DNA of 64,000 bases from Methylococcales bacterium (GTDB lineage Bacteria; Pseudomonadota; Gammaproteobacteria; Methylococcales; Methylomonadaceae), in contig JAPLRP010000090.1 in NCBI GenBank assembly GCA_026399095.1, positions 1 to 64,000 of the forward strand, read 5' to 3'. This document shows positions 54,847-64,000 of this stretch, one piece after another. The first letter of the stretch is position 1. Each line of letters opens with the position of its first letter. Under the pieces are notes generated by a model. The model made no database searches and was not told the DNA's origin. It saw only the letters and a list, made by a program, of their open reading frames with translations. Both the position numbers and the translations under genes were made by a program.

Positions 54847-55329
54847 ATGAAGCAACGTTTTTACAAGTTCATTGTTCTTAGCAGTATTTTGCTCTTTAAT
54901 ACGTTCGTTTTTGCTGATTCTTCCGGAATGAAGCTATATCCTCCGGCAGAGGATGGCTATAAAAGAATGGTAATCAATCTTCCATTACTAGTCGATGAAG
55001 ATGCCCATAAACTTGAATTAATTATTGGTAAAACGATTAAAGTAGATTGTAATCATCACTGGTTTGGCGGGCAATTGACCGAAGAAGTTGCCAAAGGCTG
55101 GGGCTACACGTATTTTATATTGAAATCAGTTCAAGGGCTTGCTTCAACATTAATGGCCTGCCCACCAGAAATGAAAGATCAGGAGACATTTGTTCAAGTG
55201 CGTGGTGATGGAAATTTATTGCGTTACAATAGCAAAGTGCCTATGGTCGTGTATGTACCTATCGATTTTGAAGTGCATTATAAAATCTGGGCGGCCAGTA
55301 AAGAATCAGAATTGGCTAAAGAGGAGTAA
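54847..55329 (+). CDS. eco: Ecotin family serine protease inhibitor
   Basis: Signal peptide, KLYPPAEDGYKRMVINL, VDCNHHWFGGQL, STLMACP, LLRYNSKVPMVVYVP. Confidence 0.92.
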   Translation: MKQRFYKFIVLSSILLFNTFVFADSSGMKLYPPAEDGYKRMVINLPLLVDEDAHKLELIIGKTIKVDCNHHWFGGQLTEEVAKGWGYTYFILKSVQGLASTLMACPPEMKDQETFVQVRGDGNLLRYNSKVPMVVYVPIDFEVHYKIWAASKESELAKEE

Positions 55330-55432
55330 GATCCTTATGCAGTTAAGGACGATTTTTCTTGTTAAAATGTTTCGGGTAACTTATTGTTCTTGAGCACCAC
55401 TTTTTCATTTTTTAAATTATTTAGGAAAAACA

Positions 55433-55876
55433 ATGCGTTTATATTTAAGTTACTTAAAAAAATCAGTGCTTTTTTCAGCCCTTTTGGCGATTTTTATTTC
55501 TCTTAACGGTTGTTCTTTTTCAGATAGTTCAGAAAGTATTTCAGATTCGACAAGTTCAATTATTAGTAGTCCGTCTTCGCTTTCTGGAAAAAGTAAAAAA
55601 TACCAAAATGAAATCGCCGATTACACCGTCGCTTATATAAAATCTTCTCAATCTAATGCCGGTTACGATACCTTTTTTAAAGGCGTCAGTGATATTGCCG
55701 CTAAAGACGGTATTACCAATTGGGATCAGAACTCTTCAACTTATCAAGGTATCGGAAAAGGGTTAAAAAAAGCTGACGTTGAGGGTGTCGCTTATGACAC
55801 TTATAAAAAAAACTTTACCGGCGGTGATGCCAATAAAATGGATGACGTGCAAACCGGTTATGATTCAGAAAAATAA
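55433..55876 (+). CDS. Hypothetical lipoprotein
   Basis: Signal sequence with lipobox LNGC, Ser-rich linker, no family recognised. Confidence 0.6.
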   Translation: MRLYLSYLKKSVLFSALLAIFISLNGCSFSDSSESISDSTSSIISSPSSLSGKSKKYQNEIADYTVAYIKSSQSNAGYDTFFKGVSDIAAKDGITNWDQNSSTYQGIGKGLKKADVEGVAYDTYKKNFTGGDANKMDDVQTGYDSEK

Positions 55877-55936
55877 CAGCGAGCCCTGTTAAGTATTAGT
55901 TTTTTCAAAAAGCTTCAGCATTGTGGCGTATTAAGC

Positions 55937-57862
55937 ATGCGCTTTGATCTGAAGCTTTTTATTATAGGACTGGTCTTTCTAGTCTTATTCCCCTCTGCCA
56001 TTTTGGCGGCCTCTTTTGAATATCTTTACGTGGAAGCCAGTGAGGGCAACTCCAGTGGTGGGCATAGCGCTATAGAATTTGGCGACGAAGTCTATCATTT
56101 TCAGCATCATGATTCCGGCTTGATTCGCTTGCTAAGGCAGGATAAACAAGAGTTCCATTTTCAGTATCGTTTCTTGCAAAATCGTCGTATTCATTTAAGT
56201 CATATCGAAATCACAGATGACACCTTTACTCGGCTTAGAAGCTATTTTAAATTACAGTTTTTGGCACAGAACCAGCAGTTTAATCAACTTAACCAGTTGC
56301 ATAAAGATCGCCTTTTATTAAGACGCTTACTCTACAAAACAAACCAAGATAACAACTTTTTAGATGCAGACTTTGCTACTGATTTACAACTCAAGGGTGC
56401 AGGGCTTTTTTTCGCCGAGCAACAATTAGGCAGTCAGGGCAAAGATTTGTTATTTAAATCGTCACCTTTTATTAAAATGTTGCGAAAGAAAATTGAGCAA
56501 CGCTATGACCCTAATTTTCTTGGTTCTCGCAAAGAACAAATCACGATTCACATTAAATTATTAATGCCCAGTCATTGGCCGGAAGCAATACCAGTTTTAT
56601 CGAAAGATAACTTTCCGGCAGTCATTGACTCCTTTGCAGATACCTATACCGATTATCTAAGCGGATTAGTCGTTTTAAAAGTTCTGCAAGAAGAACAGAG
56701 CTTACAGACAGATGCTTTTTTTGTAACCCATCAGATAGTGACTTTGGAAGAAAGGCTGGCCATAGAAAAAATCAGGGAACAATTGACCACAAGCCTGTTA
56801 GCGTCAGTTAGTTCAAGTCGACCTGATTGGGGTTATGCTACTTTAATTAATTTAGCCAGAATTATGGTGCTTGATCATACCCTGCAACTGGGTCGATGGG
56901 TTTTTCTTGATGATTTTTCACAAGACAGTGAATGGGTAAGTACTGATCAATCCGTCGGCCATGCAAAGCAAATCCAAATTCAGCTTAATGACGCAAAGAC
57001 TAATTTGGAACAGACCCGAAAAGAGCTATTAACACTTGATGACCTAAGCGAAGCACGCTACAGCCAAGTTGAAATGGCTGCCAATCGGTATTTTGAGTTA
57101 CTTAAAGTAGATAGAGATAAAAATATTCGTTACATCGGTGAAAAAGCGCTGCCAACAAAAAGCGTTAGTTTACCTGATTGGCAGGTACCAGCATTGTCGC
57201 AACAAAAATTAACGATAGCGTTAAGCGAATTGGCTGCTTACGAAAATAAATTACTCGAAGAATTAAATGAGCATTATCGTTACGATTTAATTACTCGGAA
57301 CTGTGTTACCGAGCTTTTTAGAACCATTGATCAAGGCTTGTTGCCAACCCAAAATATAGCGGTCAATCAAGTTGATTTACACCTTACAGAATCAACAAAA
57401 CGGTTGGGTGGTAATGTATCGGCTGACTATAATTTTATACCGTTTATCTCCTTTCAAGCGGTACAAAAAAACTATAAGGTCACCAAAAGTGAGGTGTTAA
57501 ATTCTTATCGTGATCAGCAATTAGCAAAGCTTTATGCCAAAAATGATGACTTAATCGTTTCTTTACGAGAAGCCAATACTTTAACCAGTACTATTTACAC
57601 CAATAATCCCGATGATGCTTTCTTTGTTTTTTTTACCGATGACAATTTAGTATTAAGACCTGTTTTTGGCTTGGTTAATACCGCCGCCGGCATTGGTCAA
57701 AGTGTCTTTGGCTTTTTAAGTTGGCCGTTTGACACAGGAAAAAATATTAAATCCGGTGCAACAGGGGTTTTAATGAGCTTGCCTGAACTATTGTTTTTTA
57801 ATATGCGCAAAGGCAGCTACAAATATTTGTCTTACAATCAGTTTGTCGCAGAAGGGCAGTAA
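55937..57862 (+). CDS. Large exported protein, putative papain-like fold (Lnb/DUF4105- or NlpC-like)
   Basis: Signal peptide; GNSSGGHSAIEFGDEVYHFQ and YDLITRNCVTELFRTID resemble separated His and Cys motifs. Confidence 0.55.
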   Translation: MRFDLKLFIIGLVFLVLFPSAILAASFEYLYVEASEGNSSGGHSAIEFGDEVYHFQHHDSGLIRLLRQDKQEFHFQYRFLQNRRIHLSHIEITDDTFTRLRSYFKLQFLAQNQQFNQLNQLHKDRLLLRRLLYKTNQDNNFLDADFATDLQLKGAGLFFAEQQLGSQGKDLLFKSSPFIKMLRKKIEQRYDPNFLGSRKEQITIHIKLLMPSHWPEAIPVLSKDNFPAVIDSFADTYTDYLSGLVVLKVLQEEQSLQTDAFFVTHQIVTLEERLAIEKIREQLTTSLLASVSSSRPDWGYATLINLARIMVLDHTLQLGRWVFLDDFSQDSEWVSTDQSVGHAKQIQIQLNDAKTNLEQTRKELLTLDDLSEARYSQVEMAANRYFELLKVDRDKNIRYIGEKALPTKSVSLPDWQVPALSQQKLTIALSELAAYENKLLEELNEHYRYDLITRNCVTELFRTIDQGLLPTQNIAVNQVDLHLTESTKRLGGNVSADYNFIPFISFQAVQKNYKVTKSEVLNSYRDQQLAKLYAKNDDLIVSLREANTLTSTIYTNNPDDAFFVFFTDDNLVLRPVFGLVNTAAGIGQSVFGFLSWPFDTGKNIKSGATGVLMSLPELLFFNMRKGSYKYLSYNQFVAEGQ

Positions 57863-58027
57863 CTTATTGATATTTTCATAGCCCATCATTTTTTAACGTT
57901 ACTTCGACCCTAGTTATTCTAAGTTAATGCGTCAGAATATATCCCTTAATCACCGTATAATTATGATCGGTATCTTGTTAACAATACATTTATCAACTTT
58001 ACACTATAAAAATAAGAGGCTATCTGA

Positions 58028-58549
58028 ATGATTAATGGAACGTTATCGAAAAACAAACACTTTATGGGAGAAGCTATTCTTTTCATAACATTTGTCCTTT
58101 CGTTAATCGGGATGGCTATTACCGATTTTTCCCCGCTTGAAAGTCATCGTTACTGGGACTGTATGATTGTGTTTTTGGCTATTGCCAGCATTGGCTTGGG
58201 TTGGTCGCAAGAACTCTACAAAGAAACTATTTTTCAAATGATTGTCCGGCAGCTTATTCATTGGGGAGCAACTTTGATAACCGTGTCTGGTGTTTATCTT
58301 TTGCTCTATACCGGACGTTTAAATTATGAAAGCACCGGACTTATCGTTGAACTTATCCTCGGCTTATCTTTATTTCTGGATGGACGAAATCTGGGATGGA
58401 GAATAAGTTTGTTAGGTATTTTGGTGGGGTGTACTGCAATTGTTGCTGCCTATGTTGAAGAATATATCTGGGTAATTCTGTTTGTGTCTGCTTGTCTTTG
58501 GGTTGTCACTTACTATTTAGAAAAACTTCATCATAAAAGTCGTTTATAA
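58028..58549 (+). CDS. Multi-TM hypothetical membrane protein
   Basis: 173 aa, about five hydrophobic segments. Confidence 0.65.
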   Translation: MINGTLSKNKHFMGEAILFITFVLSLIGMAITDFSPLESHRYWDCMIVFLAIASIGLGWSQELYKETIFQMIVRQLIHWGATLITVSGVYLLLYTGRLNYESTGLIVELILGLSLFLDGRNLGWRISLLGILVGCTAIVAAYVEEYIWVILFVSACLWVVTYYLEKLHHKSRL

Positions 58550-58668
58550 ATAGCATTTAGTGCCAAACAAAGGGAGAATAAAGATTAATTAAGAAGTTGG
58601 AGATAAAGGGATTGCGCCCGTTATCCCCACCCGATCCTGACTCGGCAATATAGACACAGTTATACCAC

Positions 58669-58863
58669 TTACACCACCCATACCTCTATGGGTGCACAGT
58701 AATCAGTTATTCCCTCTGAAGTAATGGCGGCCATTCGAACATAATACTTACAGCCCGGCGTTAGTCCGTCCACTTCATAGGTTGCATAGGCATTGATTCG
58801 AGCAGGATGAACGGAAGAATCTTTCGTAATTAGCCGTCCACCCTTCTTTTTACCACCGGCTTA
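58669..58863 (-). pseudogene. Orphan fibronectin type III-like fragment
   Basis: Minus translation AGGKKKGGRLITKDSSVHPARINAYATYEVDGLTPGCKYYVRMAAITSEGITDYCAPIEVWVV*; no start codon before an in-frame TAA. Confidence 0.6.
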
Positions 58864-58864
58864 A

Positions 58865-59725
58865 TCAAGCCAGTGTATGGCCAATCTTCTCGCCCAGCTT
58901 TACCACTTGATTAGCGGTAAAGTTACTCGCCCATTCTGCTTTATCTTTGCCGAATAAAACAATAATCGTTGAGCCCATATTAAAGCGTCCCATTTCTTCG
59001 CCTATTTTTAGGACAGGTGCCTTTTCTTGATATTGCCAGTTACGAACGGAAGTAATGCTTGGTGGGGTAACAACACCGTGCCAAACGGTTTCTATGCTGG
59101 AGACAAATATGGCGCCGACCAGTACCAAAGCCATTGGGCCGGTATCGGTATCAAATAGTGCGGCGACCCGTTCATTTCTTGCAAATAATCCGGGAACGGA
59201 ATTGGTGGTTGCCGTGTTTACACTAAATAAGCGACCCGGAATATGAACCATTTCTCTTAAAGTGCCGGTCAAGGGCATGTGTAGACGATGATAATCTTTA
59301 GGTGAAAGATAAATCGTAGTGAAAACGCCATTATTAAATGGTTCTGCGCGTTCTGCATCGCCACCCAACAAATCAGTCGCCGTAAAGCTTTTGCCTTTGG
59401 CTTGAATGATTTTACCGTCGGTAATATGACCTGCTTGGCTGACTGCGCCATCAGCAGGACAGGCAATGGCATTATGTTCTTCGGTTAAGGGTCTTGTGCC
59501 GGGTTTTAGTTCACGGGTAAAGAAATCGTTAAAGCTTTTAAAAGCATTGATATCCTGCTCAAGCGCTTCATTCATATTGACGCCATAATGCTTGATGATC
59601 TGTTTGATAAACAGATTTTTCCAGGCTTTATTTTCGCAATGCGTCAGTTTGCTCATCATTTTTGACAAGCTATGATGCGGTAAAATGTATTGGGGTAGGG
59701 TGGTTAATGCTTCTTTAAAAGTCAT
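58865..59725 (-). CDS. psd: Phosphatidylserine decarboxylase proenzyme
   Basis: FFTRELKPGTRPL, SPKDYHRLHMPLTG, GRFNMGSTIIVLF. Confidence 0.97.
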   Translation of the reverse strand: MTFKEALTTLPQYILPHHSLSKMMSKLTHCENKAWKNLFIKQIIKHYGVNMNEALEQDINAFKSFNDFFTRELKPGTRPLTEEHNAIACPADGAVSQAGHITDGKIIQAKGKSFTATDLLGGDAERAEPFNNGVFTTIYLSPKDYHRLHMPLTGTLREMVHIPGRLFSVNTATTNSVPGLFARNERVAALFDTDTGPMALVLVGAIFVSSIETVWHGVVTPPSITSVRNWQYQEKAPVLKIGEEMGRFNMGSTIIVLFGKDKAEWASNFTANQVVKLGEKIGHTLA

Positions 59726-59804
59726 GAATAATCAATGATGGCTAAGTCGGGTTGGCAATGAAACCCGACCTAGAGGGTTGGGTCTGTTTTAGCAGGAAAA
59801 TAGA

Positions 59805-60194
59805 CTAAGGCAGGTTAACAAATTCCGGTGCTTGCCAATCGGGATTTCTATGTTCTACAACAACCGTTGTATAGATGCCGCCGCGTACATTAAATTCAGC
59901 ACGAATACGCATAAAGCTAGGTGCTATTGCCTTAACAATATCGTTTAAAATTTCATTGGTAATGGCTTCATGAAATGCACCTTGATCACGGAAGGACCAC
60001 ATATAGAGCTTAAGGCCTTTTAATTCAACGCAAAGTGCAGCGGGTACATATTCAATTTGGATCGTTGCGAAATCCGGTTGACCGGTTTTTGGGCAAAGGC
60101 AAGTGAATTCGGGGATGTCAATGCGGATGGTATAGTCCCTTTCTGGCTGTGGATTAGGGAAGGTTTCCAGGTCTTTAGTGGGTTGTGTCGTCAT
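59805..60194 (-). CDS. queF: NADPH-dependent 7-cyano-7-deazaguanine reductase (short QueF)
   Basis: [51 protein letters not shown]. Confidence 0.96.
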   Translation of the reverse strand: MTTQPTKDLETFPNPQPERDYTIRIDIPEFTCLCPKTGQPDFATIQIEYVPAALCVELKGLKLYMWSFRDQGAFHEAITNEILNDIVKAIAPSFMRIRAEFNVRGGIYTTVVVEHRNPDWQAPEFVNLP

Positions 60195-60341
60195 TGTTTT
60201 AGTCTGTTATGTTAAGGTAATTATAATGGCTGTGATTAAATTTTTGAGCCAAATAATCACATCGTTAATAAGGCGGTATTTTATCAGCTTTAGTGTTGGG
60301 TATGATAATTACTGTATAGAAGGCTATTTTTTATCTGATCG

Positions 60342-61115
60342 TTATGAGGGGTCTTTGGCGGGCTCCTCAAGAAACTTTCGATAGTTAATTGAAACCTTAA
60401 GTCCGGCAAAACGGCCACTCATTCTAACCAGTTCATGCGTTTTTTTATCGAAACTGATTTGCACTTCGCTTAAAGCCCGATCTTCATAACCTTCTTCTAT
60501 ATGATGAGTTTCCAATAGAAAATGGTACACATAGATTTCTATTTCACCCTCATCTTTAATTTCTAAAGGCTCACCCAATTGGGCGATAACGGCTTGTTTC
60601 TTCGGTAAATCTGCAGAAATCTTATCTATAAATTTACTGCTGGCGCGTAGTTGTCTTTTTTCCTCATCAATTTCAGCACCACCAATTGAGCGTAAAGAAA
60701 TTTCTAAAAATTTTGGCGGAGCGATTTGTAAGAACAGTGATGAAAATGACCAGGCAATGATGCGCCCTTCTTTATTAAACTTTAATTCAGAATAAAATTT
60801 TATCTCCGGAACAATCAATTGATTGTTGGCATCAACCTTACGAAACCAATAGCGCCAGCGTCTTCCTTCTGGAGTTGGGAAGTCTTCACTGGGATGGAGT
60901 TTTGATAATGACACAAAATCTTTGCTGTATAAGATGGGTTCTTTAAATAGCAGCGTAAACTCGTCTGTCGTAACGGTGCTAAAGTAACGATCAAACTCAC
61001 CCATTTGTAAATAGGTTTGATATGCTTTTATCCAATAAATACAGCCAGTTAATGAACACGCTAGAATTAGTAGACAAATTACGCGAAAAAAACGCTTAAA
61101 TTTTGTATTGATCAT
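60342..61115 (-). CDS. Hypothetical lipoprotein
   Basis: Signal peptide with lipobox LTGC; 257 aa. Confidence 0.7.
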   Translation of the reverse strand: MINTKFKRFFRVICLLILACSLTGCIYWIKAYQTYLQMGEFDRYFSTVTTDEFTLLFKEPILYSKDFVSLSKLHPSEDFPTPEGRRWRYWFRKVDANNQLIVPEIKFYSELKFNKEGRIIAWSFSSLFLQIAPPKFLEISLRSIGGAEIDEEKRQLRASSKFIDKISADLPKKQAVIAQLGEPLEIKDEGEIEIYVYHFLLETHHIEEGYEDRALSEVQISFDKKTHELVRMSGRFAGLKVSINYRKFLEEPAKDPS

Positions 61116-61297
61116 CTTATGCCTAAGCTATAAATAGATTTAAATGGAGTAATGTTGGCAAAATATTGGGCTAGTTTACACCTTCGCTATAGATGCTTAT
61201 CTACAATAGCTACTTTTGACATTAAAACAGGTAGGTAAAAAGCGTTATGATTGGGTAAGAGGTTAAGATCTTAATAACGAATAATTAAAAAATATTA

Positions 61298-62212
61298 GTG
61301 ATGATTAAATTAAGAAAGCCCGAAAAACTGCCAGATGTTGTTCTTTCGATAGCTCATCGGGGCGCAAGAGCCTTTGCACCTGAAAATACTTTGGAGGCCT
61401 TTCAAAAAGCTAAAGCTTTTCATTGTCAGATGATTGAGTTAGATGTTCGACTATCAAAAGACGGAGTGTTAATGGTGCATCATGACGAAGACTTAATTCG
61501 ATGCACCGATGTTAAAGTTAAATTTCCTGATCAAGCCAGTTATTATGTCTGGGATTTTACTTATGATGAGTTAGCTACGTTGGATGCGGGCAATTGGTAT
61601 ATCAAACAGTTATCGTTACCTCAAAACCAAAGGCAAGCGTATTTACAAACGCTAACAGATGATGAAGTCAGTCACTTTGTAAGTCCGCAAGATTTTGATA
61701 ATTATGTTTCTGGTAATATAAGGCTGCCTACTTTGCAGCAAACACTTACCTTTGCAAAGCAAGCCGAGTTGATGGTTAATATTGAGCTTAAATCCCAACC
61801 ACATAGATCTACAGAGCTTGCAAATGCGGTAGTGAGCTTGGTTGAGTTTATGGAAATGGATCAGCAGGTTTTGATTTCGTCGTTTACTCATGATTTGTTA
61901 ATACAAGTGCGGCAACTGAGTAACACGCTTGCGATTGGTGTTTTGACCAGTGAGCGTATAGAGAATCTCAGTCAATATCTGCAGTTACTTGATGCGGATG
62001 CTTACCATCCTAATTGTTACAGTGATTCAAAGATAAACCCAGATAATAAATTAAATTTGGAGGGTGTGGCTTTTGCTCTTAACGCAGGCTGTTATGTCAA
62101 TGTTTGGACGTGTAACAATAAAGACGATATGCGCCAATTGATCGCTGCCGGCGTTTCCGGGTTGATTTCAGATTTTCCTAATCGAGTACGAGATGTTTTA
62201 TTGGCAGATTAA
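61298..62212 (+). CDS. Glycerophosphodiester phosphodiesterase
   Basis: IAHRGARAFAPENTLEAFQKA, IELDVRLSKDGVLMVHHDEDL. Confidence 0.95.
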   Translation: MMIKLRKPEKLPDVVLSIAHRGARAFAPENTLEAFQKAKAFHCQMIELDVRLSKDGVLMVHHDEDLIRCTDVKVKFPDQASYYVWDFTYDELATLDAGNWYIKQLSLPQNQRQAYLQTLTDDEVSHFVSPQDFDNYVSGNIRLPTLQQTLTFAKQAELMVNIELKSQPHRSTELANAVVSLVEFMEMDQQVLISSFTHDLLIQVRQLSNTLAIGVLTSERIENLSQYLQLLDADAYHPNCYSDSKINPDNKLNLEGVAFALNAGCYVNVWTCNNKDDMRQLIAAGVSGLISDFPNRVRDVLLAD

Positions 62213-62330
62213 AACGTAAGAAATTTTATCATTGGCTTTATGATTTTTTATTGACGTCTTATCCGTTACAATTAGCGAAATGTTTTGTGCTTGAAAGTTA
62301 AAAGCATAACCACCTTGTCGAGATTTAACT

Positions 62331-62825
62331 ATGTTTTTAAAAAAACGATTTCTAAGCGCATTAATTATTTTGGGCGCGTTATTAAGTTATTCTGCTAGCG
62401 CAGAGGAATTTAATTTAAAGCCGTTTGATGCAGGCAGTTATCAACAAATATTGGCAAGCAATGCTAACAAGCCTTTTATCCTTGTTGTTTGGTCGATAAC
62501 CTGTTCTTCTTGTTTAAAAGAAATGCCTTTAATAAGTCAGCTGCATCAAAAGCGGTCTGAACTTAATATAATTATGCTGGCTGCTGATGATATTTCTGAA
62601 GTTACTAAGATCAAGTCCATTCTGCAAAAAAACCAATTAACCGGAATTGAAAATTGGGCTTATGCCGATGAGAACAGAATGAAGCTACAGTTTTCAATTG
62701 ATCAAAAATGGTATGGTGAAATGCCAAGAACTTATTTTTTTGACAAAAAGCATCAGCAAGAAGGAATAAGTGGCGTGCTTTCAGAGGCTGATTATGAGGC
62801 CAGAATAACAAAAATTTTAAAATAA
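62331..62825 (+). CDS. Exported thioredoxin-like protein
   Basis: Signal peptide, WSITCSSCLKEMPLISQL (CxxC). Confidence 0.88.
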   Translation: MFLKKRFLSALIILGALLSYSASAEEFNLKPFDAGSYQQILASNANKPFILVVWSITCSSCLKEMPLISQLHQKRSELNIIMLAADDISEVTKIKSILQKNQLTGIENWAYADENRMKLQFSIDQKWYGEMPRTYFFDKKHQQEGISGVLSEADYEARITKILK

Positions 62826-62922
62826 ATAGCGCGATAAAGGTTTAGTTTTTATGACTGCATTGAGTAAGTCAGAGAGTTGAACTTACGTTAAAATGGCGCA
62901 GCATATATAAATTGTTCCGGAG

Positions 62923-63711
62923 GTGTTAATGATGAAAAAAAATGTTCTTGTTTGGATAGGGTCGTCTCTATTAAGTGCCTGTATTACTAGCCCTACCGGT
63001 AGAAGCCAATTTGTTTTTATGCCTGATGCGCAAGTTAATCAAATGGGTCTGGACGCTTTTGATACCTTAAAGAAAGAAAAAAAGATCAGCAATAACAGCC
63101 AATACAATCAACTGGCAAGTTGCATTTCCAAGGCGATTGTCAGCGAGCAAGCAGGAAGTTGGGAAGTGGTTGTTTTTGAAGATAAGACACCCAATGCATT
63201 TGCTTTGCCAGGTAATAAAATTGGTGTACATACCGGGATGTTGATATTAGTTGATAATCAGGATCAATTAGCCGCCGTTATTGGACATGAAGTTGGACAC
63301 GTTCTGGCTAAACATAGCAATGAAAGAGCATCACAAGAAATGGCCGTCAGCCAAGGTATGGCTATGATTCAAGCAATAGGTTCGCCGCAATCGGCTTTAG
63401 GCCAGACTGCATTTGGGCTGCTGGGTGTTGGTGCAGAATATGGGGTACTGATGCCCTATAGCCGTATACAAGAAAGCGAAGCCGATATAATTGGCGTGGA
63501 TTTAATGGCAAAAGCAGGCTTTGATCCAAGACAAAGTATTGGCTTATGGCAAAAAATGGAACAAGCCTCCCAAGGCCAGCAACCGATAGAGTTTTTGTCG
63601 ACGCATCCTGCCAATGCGACACGTATTCAAAGCTTGGAACAACACATGCCGCAAGCCATAGCATTATATGAACAAGCTAAAGCTTCGGGTAAAAAACCGC
63701 AATGTAATTAA
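62923..63711 (+). CDS. M48 family metalloprotease (lipoprotein)
   Basis: Lipobox LSAC, AAVIGHEVGHVLAKHSNER, ESEADIIGVDLMAKAGF. Confidence 0.95.
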   Translation: MLMMKKNVLVWIGSSLLSACITSPTGRSQFVFMPDAQVNQMGLDAFDTLKKEKKISNNSQYNQLASCISKAIVSEQAGSWEVVVFEDKTPNAFALPGNKIGVHTGMLILVDNQDQLAAVIGHEVGHVLAKHSNERASQEMAVSQGMAMIQAIGSPQSALGQTAFGLLGVGAEYGVLMPYSRIQESEADIIGVDLMAKAGFDPRQSIGLWQKMEQASQGQQPIEFLSTHPANATRIQSLEQHMPQAIALYEQAKASGKKPQCN

Positions 63712-63848
63712 ATGATTGAACACGGGTAATTATTTTTATATATTTCCTTAAAGGACATTATAAAAGGTTTTTATGAGGAGTTTACCACCTCTATTCTCTA
63801 CTTCCTTGAGCAAGAAGTTAGATTTTCAAGACTCTGGACTGCGTAGCA

Positions 63849-64000
63849 ATGACTCCTAATTTAAAGCACTTACATCCTTACCCATTTGAGAAACTGGCAC
63901 AACTCAAACACGGCATTGTTCCACCTGCAAATAAGTCACCTATTGTGTTGTCGATAGGTGAACCTACTCATAAAACGCCACATTTTATTGCAGAAGCGCT
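63849..64000 (+). CDS. dapC: Succinyldiaminopimelate transaminase, N-terminus (runs off window)
   Basis: MTPNLKHLHPYPFEKLAQLKHGIVPPANKSPIVLSIGEPTHKTPHFIAEA. Confidence 0.85.
   Translation, partial: MTPNLKHLHPYPFEKLAQLKHGIVPPANKSPIVLSIGEPTHKTPHFIAEA

Overview
The window is an origin-proximal segment of a low-GC gammaproteobacterial chromosome. Gene content and order suggest a methanotroph-like Methylococcales member, but this is inference. The core is mnmE-yidC-yidD-rnpA-rpmH (minus) next to dnaA-dnaN-recF-gyrB-lgt-thyA (plus). Other recognisable blocks are a MoxR/DUF58/VWA (Bat-like) operon, a CRP/FNR regulator, an RND efflux operon, a PrtD/PrtE/TolC type I secretion operon, an envelope/glycosyltransferase cluster, pepN, moaB, a Do-family protease, a LeuB-like dehydrogenase, ecotin, psd, queF, glycerophosphodiesterase, an M48 protease and the start of dapC.

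The most interesting structures are not ordinary genes:
(1) Two perfect 16-bp parS palindromes (TGTTCCACGTGGAACA) lie 38 bp apart, one inside the last codons of recF and one directly after its stop.
(2) Two separate DnaA-box clusters lie about 9 kb apart, one in dnaA-dnaN and one downstream of mnmE.
(3) A decayed integrative element sits at the 3' end of mnmE. It has duplicated att-like repeats that copy the end of the MnmE ORF, a nonsense-mutated and 3'-truncated tyrosine recombinase, a DUF433/DUF5615 toxin-antitoxin-like pair and a tRNA-Lys 3' fragment.
(4) A type I R-M remnant has the hsdM 5' end fused to the hsdR 3' half.

No CRISPR array, rRNA or complete tRNA was seen.
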